Positions 1-5,003 of a stretch of 5,003 nucleotides of DNA are shown in pieces. Each line of letters starts with the position of its first letter. Position 1 is the first letter of the stretch. Under the pieces are notes generated by a model. That model worked only from the letters and a program-made list of their open reading frames with translations. It was not told where the DNA came from and did not search any database. Source of the DNA: Burkholderiales bacterium (GTDB lineage: Bacteria > Pseudomonadota > Gammaproteobacteria > Burkholderiales > Usitatibacteraceae); NCBI GenBank assembly GCA_017880705.1, contig JADGRS010000268.1, positions 1-5,003 of the forward strand, written 5' to 3'. A program made the position numbers and the translations under genes.

Positions 1-270
1 CTCGTCGATCGCCTTCTTCAGCATGATGAGCGATTCCTGCGGGTTCACCTTGTTGTCGTAGGAGAGGAGCTCGAGCTTCTCGCCATTCAAGCCGCCCGCG
101 GCGTTGATCTTGTCGATGAAGAACTGCACGTGCTTCTGCGAGTTCACGCCCGCGCTCGCGGCGCCTCCCGAGAGCGGGTCGATGTAGCCGATCTTCAGGT
201 CGGCGAACGCGGCGCCGGCGAACAGCGCTGCGGCGAGACTCAGGCATACCAGGTGCGGGGTTGTGCGCAT
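1..270 (-). CDS. LivK-like branched-chain amino acid ABC transporter substrate-binding protein, N-terminal part
   Basis: Only the first 90 codons are inside the window; the frame is open to base 1, so the 3' end is missing. The start at 270 is chosen because a strong Shine-Dalgarno (GAGGAG) lies 5 nt upstream and a Sec signal peptide follows at once: MRTTPH, then a hydrophobic core (residues 7-22) ending in AAFA, with likely cleavage after Ala23. The mature protein opens with DLKIGYIDPLSGGAA, then FIDKINAAGGLNGEKLEL (about 51-68) and YDNKVNPQESL (71-81). This is the typical N-terminal lobe of the Peripla_BP_6 / Leu-Ile-Val-binding family. Such proteins deliver amino acids, amides or other small organic acids to a LivHMGF-type ABC importer; the ligand cannot be told from this fragment. 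The gene begins 19 bp after the stop of the family 5 binding protein, so the two are probably cotranscribed. No lipobox is present, so a soluble periplasmic protein is expected. Confidence 0.93.
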   Translation of the reverse strand, partial: MRTTPHLVCLSLAAALFAGAAFADLKIGYIDPLSGGAASAGVNSQKHVQFFIDKINAAGGLNGEKLELLSYDNKVNPQESLIMLKKAIDE

Positions 271-275
271 GTCAT

Positions 276-281
276 CTCCTC
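276..281 (-). promoter_or_regulatory. Ribosome binding site of the LivK-like gene
   Basis: On the minus strand the sequence reads GAGGAG, then five bases (ATGAC), then the ATG at 270-268. This near-consensus Shine-Dalgarno decides between two overlapping ATGs. The other, at 275-273, is too close to the GAGGAG and is out of frame with the signal peptide. The site lies in the 19-bp spacer after the upstream TAA stop, an arrangement that favours reinitiation by ribosomes finishing the upstream gene. Confidence 0.8.
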
Positions 282-289
282 GAGGTGGT

Positions 290-2068
290 TTATTGGCGCC
301 GTTTCGTGTTGTCGACGTCGATGTACTTCCAGAAATTGTAGGTGAGGATGCCCGAGCGACGGTAGCCGATCACCTGGGGATACCACAAGTCCGTGCGGAT
401 GCGGTGGGTGTTCAGCTTCCAGGGCGCGTACGCCACCACGAGCTTCGCCATCTCCTGGTAGAGCTTGGTGCGCTCGGGGCTGTCGGGCATCGAGCGCGCC
501 TTTTCGTAGAGGCGATCGTACTTGTCCAGCCTGAATCTCGCGAAGTTCTGATCGACGTTCGGGCCCCAGAGACTGCTGAGCCAGGTATCGGCATCCGGCG
601 CCGAGGCGGTGCCGCCCAGCTGCCAGAACTGGATCTTGCCGAGGCGGGCGGCCTTGAGAATGTCGGGCCATTTGCCTTTCACCACTTCCATGCGCACACC
701 GATGTCGTCCATGCTGCGCTTCCACAGCTCGTCCAGCTGCTGGTCGCGCGCCGTGGGAGTCGACGAGAAATGAAGCAGGAGCGGCTTGCCGTCGGGCATC
801 TCGCGGTAGCCGTCGCCGTCGCGGTCGACGTAGCCGAACATGTCGAGGAGCGCCTTCGCCTTGGCGACATCGTACTCGTTCGCGCTCGTGTGGAAGTTCG
901 GGTCGTATCCCGCGACTCCCGGGCTGTAGGGCGTCTGCGCGGGAATTGCCTGGCCCTTGCGGATGATGGAGATCTCGTCCTGCGTCTTGTAGCTGAGAAT
1001 GATCGCCCGCCGCAGAGCGACTCTATCCGGCGTGTAGCCGCCCACCACCGGATCGTCCATGTTGAAGAAGTTGTAGGTAAGGTCGAGCGAGGGCTGCTGC
1101 TCCATGGCGATGCCGCGCTTGGCGAGGTTCGGCGCGATCTTGTTGTTGGGGAACGCCTGGTAGGCGAATTCCTCGGGAATGAGGAACATCAGATCCATCT
1201 CTTCGTTGAGAAACGAGAGCCAGCGCGGCTGCGTTTCCTCGATGATCGAAACCTCGACGCGGTCGATGACCGGCAGGCGCTTTCCCTTCATCTGCGCGAG
1301 GATCTGCTGGCCGCGCGCATCGTCCGCATTCGGGTTCGCGTCGAAGTACTCTTCGCGGAAGGAAGGATTGCGCTCGAACACCATTTTCGACGTGCGCTTC
1401 CAGAAGACGAGGCGCCACGGGCCGGTGCCGACCGGATGTGAGCCGAAATCGTCGCCGTATCGCTCGACGACTTCCCTTGCGACGGCGCACGTGATGCGGC
1501 AATCCGCGAAGTTGTAGATGAAGACGAAGAGCGGGCGATTGAGCCGCACCTGGAACGTGTAGCGATCGAGGACCCTGAGGCCCTCGATGGGCGCGTCGTA
1601 GTCGAAGGTATTCGACTTGCGCGCCTTCACCGCCGCCTCCTCCGCGCCCAGGACGAAGGGCTCGATCTCGGCCGCCTGCGAAGCGCGCACTTTCGGATCG
1701 ATTACGCGCTTCATCGAGTAGATGAAGTCCTGCGCCACCAGCTCGCGCTTCTTGCCGTTGAACGCGGGATCGTCGGCGAAGTAGATGCCGGGCTTCACGT
1801 GCAGCGTGTAGATCGTCCCGTCGGCGCTCACCTCGGGCATCGCGGTCGTGTTGGGCTTGAGCTTGAGCGGGCGCTCGAGGTAGTCGTAGGTGAGGGGCGC
1901 ATCGAACATCCCGCAGTTCACGATCTGCGAGTAGACGTCGCTGATGCGGTGCGGATCGAAGCTCGTCTCCGCGATCTCGAAGGCGTAGCGGAGGACCTTG
2001 GGCGGATCGGCCGCGTACGCCGGCAAGGCCGCGATCGCGAGCGAAAGCGCGAACAGGAGACGGGACAT
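290..2068 (-). CDS. Periplasmic extracellular solute-binding protein, family 5 (DppA/OppA type)
   Basis: Complete gene of 592 residues ending in TAA. It belongs to the SBP_bac_5 family, the periplasmic receptors of peptide, nickel and related ABC importers, which are usually about 500-600 residues. A Sec signal peptide is clear: MSRLLFALSLAIAALPAYA, with cleavage after Ala19 or Ala20. Family landmarks are the entry strand LRYAFEIAETSFDPHR (26-41), the segment SADGTIYTLHVKPGIYFADD (81-100), VAQDFIYSMKRVIDP (111-125), the hallmark HPVGTGPWRL (211-220), and the repeat-domain segment around AKALLDMFGY (404-413). An Asp-rich EF-hand-like loop occupies 415-426. There are three cysteines (52, 190, 194). 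The start at 2068 is the only ATG placed directly before the signal peptide; an in-frame ATG at 2188 lies inside the preceding gene and would add an Arg-rich leader. No Shine-Dalgarno precedes the ATG. No permease or ATPase gene adjoins it here; the next gene is another binding protein of a different family. The ligand is unknown; a peptide is the default guess. Confidence 0.95.
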   Translation of the reverse strand: MSRLLFALSLAIAALPAYAADPPKVLRYAFEIAETSFDPHRISDVYSQIVNCGMFDAPLTYDYLERPLKLKPNTTAMPEVSADGTIYTLHVKPGIYFADDPAFNGKKRELVAQDFIYSMKRVIDPKVRASQAAEIEPFVLGAEEAAVKARKSNTFDYDAPIEGLRVLDRYTFQVRLNRPLFVFIYNFADCRITCAVAREVVERYGDDFGSHPVGTGPWRLVFWKRTSKMVFERNPSFREEYFDANPNADDARGQQILAQMKGKRLPVIDRVEVSIIEETQPRWLSFLNEEMDLMFLIPEEFAYQAFPNNKIAPNLAKRGIAMEQQPSLDLTYNFFNMDDPVVGGYTPDRVALRRAIILSYKTQDEISIIRKGQAIPAQTPYSPGVAGYDPNFHTSANEYDVAKAKALLDMFGYVDRDGDGYREMPDGKPLLLHFSSTPTARDQQLDELWKRSMDDIGVRMEVVKGKWPDILKAARLGKIQFWQLGGTASAPDADTWLSSLWGPNVDQNFARFRLDKYDRLYEKARSMPDSPERTKLYQEMAKLVVAYAPWKLNTHRIRTDLWYPQVIGYRRSGILTYNFWKYIDVDNTKRRQ

Positions 2069-2086
2069 GGGCGCGATTTTACGCCC
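2069..2086 (-). repeat. Inverted repeat touching the start codon of the family 5 binding protein
   Basis: GGGCG (2069-2073) and CGCCC (2082-2086) form a perfect 5-bp GC-only stem around an 8-base loop that is A-rich on the coding strand (TAAAATCG). The stem abuts the ATG at 2068-2066, so in mRNA it would cover the normal ribosome-binding position. The loop contains TAAAAT, one mismatch from a sigma-70 -10 box, but no acceptable -35 hexamer is seen 16-18 bp upstream. The repeat is visible in the sequence; any role is inference, and a 5-bp stem can arise by chance in GC-rich DNA. Confidence 0.4.
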
Positions 2087-2090
2087 GAAC

Positions 2091-2106
2091 CGCGAAGCTC
2101 TTCGCG
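2091..2106. repeat. Perfect hairpin-forming inverted repeat in the esterase/binding-protein gap
   Basis: CGCGAAG (2091-2097) and CTTCGCG (2100-2106) are exact reverse complements separated by two bases; in RNA the likely form is a 6-bp stem with a 4-base loop. No T-run follows on either strand, so it lacks the second half of an intrinsic terminator. It could be an operator, an RNA-stability element between two transcripts, or a weak transcription attenuator. It closely resembles the 10-bp palindrome at 2149-2158. Confidence 0.5.
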
Positions 2107-2144
2107 CTATCCCATCCCGCGCTGCAACAACCGGTAACGAGTGC

Positions 2145-3398
2145 CTAGCGAAGCTTCGTGATGTCCACGGCGGCCGCCATCGCCGCATAGCCTGCGTCGT
2201 TCGGATGAATGTGATCGGCCGAGGCGAGCTGCGGTGCGATCGCGAGGGGATCCGAGGGATCGCGCAGCGCCGCCTCGAAATCGACGACGCCGTCCGCGAC
2301 CGCCTGCGAGCGGATCCACGCGTTGTATGCTTCTCGCACCGCCTCGTCGGCGGGATCGTAGAGGGCCGAGCCCTTGTACGGCAGGAGCGTTCCGAGGAAC
2401 ACTTTCACGCCCCTTGCCTTCGCTTTCGACACCGCGGTCTGCGTGGCCGCGATCAGCTGGTCGACCGTGACCGCCTGCGAAGGAATGGTGTGCGCGACCT
2501 CGAGATCGTTGATGCCGAGGAGAAGGATCGCGTGCGTCACGCCCTGCACGCCGAGTACGTCGCGGTCGAAACGGCTCGCGCCGCTCGGCCCCGGAAAATC
2601 GAACACCCAGCGGTTGCCGCCGATGCCCGCGTTCACGACGCAGATCGCCGGACTCGTTTCGCCCGAAAGGCGTGCGGAGAGCAGGTCCGGATAGCGCTGG
2701 TTTCGATCGAGGGTGGATTGGCTCCCCTCGGTGATCGAGTCCCCGAAGGCCACCACCACGTTGGGCTTCTGCTCCGCGCTCGCGGCGATCTCGCTCAACC
2801 AGTAGAACGACGTGCGGGTGTCCGCGCCGGCGAGCGCAGGCGCGCTCGCCATATTTCCGTGAGCCAGGTACACGGTGCTGTTGGCTTCGATGTGTCCGCT
2901 CTCGGCGGACGTCGGTGCCGCGATGTAGATGCTGACCGCGACATCGGCGCCGCGCGCGACGGGAAGATCGACGTCGTCGCTCCAGAGCTCGCCTCCCGCT
3001 GGCGCGGTGAGCGACGCCGCGCCTCCGAAGGTCACGGCGCGGTCCGTGGACGCATCGATCGACGAAGCCCCGGTGCTTTTCGCGATCCGCACCGCGGTGA
3101 AAGTGACGGGCCCGCTTCCAAAGAGATTCGAGAGCTTCACCCTCAGCTTGCTGCCGCCCGCGGAGAGATGCGCGATCTGCCTCACCGTCTGGTCGCTGAA
3201 GAGGGCCGGCGCGGGACGCGGCGCGCCGGCTGGGGCGTCGTTCAGCGCTTGCGGCGAAGCGCTCCAGGTGGCGAACGTGGCGAGGACGATCGGAGGCGGC
3301 ATCGATGTGCCGCCGCCACCGCCGCCGCCTCCGCACGCCGCCAGAATCAGGCAGAGCGCGAGCGAACCCCATGTTCCAGTCTTGGTTTCCGTCGACAC
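2145..3398 (-). CDS. Secreted lipoprotein SGNH/GDSL-family esterase
   Basis: 417 residues, GTG start, TAG stop. The N-terminus is a lipoprotein signal peptide: a hydrophobic core from about residue 11, then lipobox LAAC with the lipid-carrying Cys22, followed by eight glycines (23-30) and a proline-containing linker. Gly at +2 is not an inner-membrane retention signal, so outer-membrane placement is likely. Residues about 40-205 form the beta-rich N-terminal domain that often precedes this hydrolase type (TVRQIAHLSAGGSKLRVKLSN at 71-91). The SGNH domain follows: block I AFGDSITEG with nucleophile Ser221; block II NAGIGGNR (256-263); block III GIND with Asn297; block V DHIHPND with Asp395 and His398. 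All four consensus blocks are intact, so it should be an active ester hydrolase (lipase, acetylesterase or lysophospholipase type); the substrate cannot be read from sequence. The start was chosen because it places the signal peptide at the N-terminus and its first base is the last base of the uvrA stop (TAGTG). A weak AGG lies 4 nt upstream. Confidence 0.93.
   Translation of the reverse strand: MSTETKTGTWGSLALCLILAACGGGGGGGGTSMPPPIVLATFATWSASPQALNDAPAGAPRPAPALFSDQTVRQIAHLSAGGSKLRVKLSNLFGSGPVTFTAVRIAKSTGASSIDASTDRAVTFGGAASLTAPAGGELWSDDVDLPVARGADVAVSIYIAAPTSAESGHIEANSTVYLAHGNMASAPALAGADTRTSFYWLSEIAASAEQKPNVVVAFGDSITEGSQSTLDRNQRYPDLLSARLSGETSPAICVVNAGIGGNRWVFDFPGPSGASRFDRDVLGVQGVTHAILLLGINDLEVAHTIPSQAVTVDQLIAATQTAVSKAKARGVKVFLGTLLPYKGSALYDPADEAVREAYNAWIRSQAVADGVVDFEAALRDPSDPLAIAPQLASADHIHPNDAGYAAMAAAVDITKLR
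2149..2158. repeat. 10-bp palindrome at the 3' end of the esterase gene
   Basis: CGAAGCTTCG is perfectly self-complementary and lies within the last codons of the esterase, immediately before its TAG stop. It differs from the core of the 2091-2106 repeat only by lacking the central two bases, so the two elements could also pair with each other in a transcript. Part of it is constrained by coding, which lowers the weight of the observation. Confidence 0.35.
3309..3332 (-). repeat. Glycine-codon tract encoding the esterase membrane tether
   Basis: Eight consecutive glycine codons (mostly GGC, with one GGT and one GGA) directly follow the lipidated Cys22. The product is a flexible spacer that holds the catalytic domain off the membrane. 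The triplet-repeat DNA could change length by slippage in whole codons without breaking the frame. Confidence 0.6.
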
Positions 3399-5003
3399 TA
3401 GGCCTGGTGGGTCAGCATGAATTCCCGCAGCGCCTTCGCCGTATGACTCTTCGTGCCGGGCTTCAGGAATTCCTCGGGAGGCGCGGCGAGCACGACTCTT
3501 CCCCCCGCGTCGCCGCCTTCGGGTCCGAGGTCCACGATCCAGTCGGCTTCCGCGATCACGTCGAGGTTGTGCTCGATGAGGACGACGCTGTTGCCCGCAT
3601 CGACCAATCGATGCAATACGCGGATGAGCTTCTCCACGTCGGCCATGTGCAGGCCCACGGTCGGTTCGTCGAGGACGTACAGCGTGTGCTGCGCCATGGA
3701 CGCGCGGCCGGGACGCGGCGCCTGCGGACCCCGCACTTTGGCGAGCTCGGTCACGAGCTTGATGCGCTGCGCCTCGCCGCCTGAAAGCGTTGGGCTCTGC
3801 TGGCCGAGCGTGAGGTAGCCGAGGCCCACGTCCTGTAGCAAGCGCAGGCAATGGTGGATCGACGCGTGGTGCGTGAAGTATTCCACCGCTTCGTCCACGC
3901 TCATCGCGAGCACTTCGCCGATGTTCCTGCCGCGCATCTTCACCGCGAGCGTTTCCGCGTTGAAGCGGGCGCCGTTGCACACTTCGCACGAGACCTTCAC
4001 GTCGGGAAGGAAGCTCATCTCGATGGTCTTCACGCCCTGGCCGTCGCAGCCGTCGCAGCGCCCGCCGGCGGTGTTGAAGGAGAAGCGGCTCGCGGTGTAG
4101 CCGCGGATGCGCGCTTCCTGCGTGTCGGCGAAAAGCTTGCGGATGTTGTCGAAGAAGCCTACGTAGGTCGCGGGGCACGAGCGCGGCGTCTTGCCGATCG
4201 GGGTCTGGTCGACTTCCAGCACGCGCGAGACGTGCTCCCAGCCTTTGATGCCCCTGGCGCCGGTCATTCCGCCCGCCTTCTTGCGGTCGCGCGCGGCGGC
4301 GACGAGGCGCGCGAGGTTCTCGTGCAGCACATCGCGCGCGAGCGTGGACTTGCCCGAGCCCGACACGCCCGTCACGATCGAGAGCCTTCCGAGCGGGAAG
4401 CGCACGTTCACGTCCTTCAAGTTGTGCAGCTTCGCGCCGATCACCTCGACCGAGGGCGTGGACTGGTCGACGGTGCGGCGCGGCTGCAGCGGATGCTGGA
4501 GCGGCGAGCGCAGGAAGTGTCCCGTGAGCGAATCGGGATTGGCCTTCAGCTCCTCCGCGTTGCCCTGCGCGACGATGTATCCGCCGAGGCGCCCCGCGCC
4601 GGGCCCGAGGTCGATCACGTGCTCGGCGCGGCGAATGGTGTCCTCGTCGTGCTCGACCACCACCAGCGTGTTGCCCTTCGCGCCGAGGCGCGTGAGCGTA
4701 TCGAGCAGGATCTGGTTGTCGCGCGGATGCAGGCCGATCGTCGGCTCGTCGAGGATGTAGCACACGCCGCGCAGGTTCGAGCCGAGCTGCGCCGCGAGTC
4801 GAATGCGCTGCGCCTCGCCACCCGAGAGTGTCGGCGCGCCACGGTCGAGCGCGAGATAGCCGAGGCCCACCTGCTCGAGGAATCCCAGCCGCGCGATGAG
4901 CTCGGCGAGGATGTCGCGCGCGATCTCCTGCTCGCGGCCCGCGACCGCGAGCTTCTCGAAGAAGGTGTGCGCCTTCGAGATCGGCTGCGCGCTCATGTCG
5001 GCG
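3398..5003 (-). CDS. uvrA: Excinuclease ABC subunit UvrA, C-terminal part
   Basis: UvrA is the damage-recognition ATPase of nucleotide excision repair; it works with UvrB and UvrC in the cytoplasm. The frame is open to the window edge, so the 5' end is missing; the ATG at 4996 is internal. Numbering from that Met, the end of ATPase domain I is seen first: signature LSGGEAQRIRLA (57-68), Walker B YILDEPTIGLH (80-90) and H-loop His116. Domain II is complete: Walker A TGVSGSGKST (209-218), the conserved segment DQTPIGKTPRSCPATY (263-278), a C-terminal zinc finger CDGC and CEVC (Cys314, 317, 337, 340; 19 residues between pairs), signature LSGGEAQRIKL (404-414), Walker B VLDEPTVGLH (441-450) and H-loop His476. 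Compared with E. coli UvrA there is an extra stretch of roughly a dozen residues between the second signature and Walker B (about 421-436, rich in Pro and Arg). That stretch and the wording around it recall the long UvrA paralogues of some beta- and gammaproteobacteria, so this may be a UvrA2-type or tandem protein. The stop TAG overlaps the next start by one base. Confidence 0.97.
   Translation of the reverse strand, partial: ADMSAQPISKAHTFFEKLAVAGREQEIARDILAELIARLGFLEQVGLGYLALDRGAPTLSGGEAQRIRLAAQLGSNLRGVCYILDEPTIGLHPRDNQILLDTLTRLGAKGNTLVVVEHDEDTIRRAEHVIDLGPGAGRLGGYIVAQGNAEELKANPDSLTGHFLRSPLQHPLQPRRTVDQSTPSVEVIGAKLHNLKDVNVRFPLGRLSIVTGVSGSGKSTLARDVLHENLARLVAAARDRKKAGGMTGARGIKGWEHVSRVLEVDQTPIGKTPRSCPATYVGFFDNIRKLFADTQEARIRGYTASRFSFNTAGGRCDGCDGQGVKTIEMSFLPDVKVSCEVCNGARFNAETLAVKMRGRNIGEVLAMSVDEAVEYFTHHASIHHCLRLLQDVGLGYLTLGQQSPTLSGGEAQRIKLVTELAKVRGPQAPRPGRASMAQHTLYVLDEPTVGLHMADVEKLIRVLHRLVDAGNSVVLIEHNLDVIAEADWIVDLGPEGGDAGGRVVLAAPPEEFLKPGTKSHTAKALREFMLTHQA

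Noticed and set aside
241..250. Lipobox in the LivK-like signal peptide around Cys9
   Set aside because: The preceding residues (H-L-V) do not fit the lipobox, and the cysteine lies before the hydrophobic core, not at its end. A normal cleavage site follows at AAFA.
263..1441. Long plus-strand open frame (392 codons) antisense to the family 5 binding protein
   Set aside because: It is a reverse-strand shadow produced by GC-rich codon bias. It has no domain and an unnatural Arg/Val composition, while the minus-strand gene is clearly real throughout.
2091..2106. Intrinsic terminator at the 2091-2106 hairpin
   Set aside because: The stem is good but no T-run follows on either strand, so a Rho-independent terminator is not supported.
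2069..2188. Upstream ATG at 2188 as start of the family 5 binding protein
   Set aside because: It lies inside the esterase gene and would place 40 Arg-rich residues before a well-formed signal peptide. No GTG, TTG or other ATG start exists in frame between 2188 and 2068.
1998..3401. Long plus-strand open frame (467 codons) antisense to the esterase
   Set aside because: Very Arg-rich with no recognisable motif; it fully overlaps a gene with intact catalytic blocks on the other strand.
2145..4763. An 872-codon open frame that would fuse the esterase to about 455 upstream residues
   Set aside because: The upstream part overlaps uvrA in another frame, is Arg/Ala-rich and low in complexity, and carries no recognisable domain. 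The lipoprotein signal peptide begins exactly at the GTG at 3398, which fixes the true start.
4994..4996. ATG at 4996 as the start of uvrA
   Set aside because: The frame stays open upstream to the window edge, and the protein from this Met would begin in the middle of ATPase domain I, without its Walker A. It is an internal Met of a gene cut by the window.

Overview
The window holds four co-directional genes, all on the minus strand, and almost no intergenic DNA. Base composition is GC-rich with strong G/C bias at third codon positions. The wording of the UvrA and the two solute-binding proteins resembles proteobacterial, probably betaproteobacterial, proteins. That placement is an inference from remembered family sequences, not from a search.

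In transcription order (right to left): the C-terminal part of an excinuclease UvrA (5003 to 3398, 5' end outside the window); a secreted lipoprotein esterase of the SGNH/GDSL family (3398 to 2145), whose GTG start shares one base with the uvrA TAG stop; a 76-bp gap (2069-2144) containing two short inverted repeats; a complete periplasmic solute-binding protein of the peptide/nickel family 5 (2068 to 290); and, 19 bp on, the first 90 codons of a branched-chain-amino-acid-type (LivK-like) solute-binding protein (270 to 1, 3' end outside the window).

The tight spacing suggests that uvrA and the esterase are cotranscribed, and that the two binding proteins are cotranscribed. The 76-bp gap is the only place inside the window where a promoter or terminator could sit between the pairs, and no convincing copy of either is visible. 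The pairing is functionally mixed: DNA repair with an outer-membrane esterase, then two nutrient-binding proteins of different ABC families with no permease or ATPase gene between them.

Nothing here amounts to a clear new biological system. There is no mobile element, CRISPR array, tRNA or rRNA. The points most worth checking are the possible double-length UvrA, the adjacent unrelated binding proteins, and the structured, Shine-Dalgarno-less start region of the family 5 protein.
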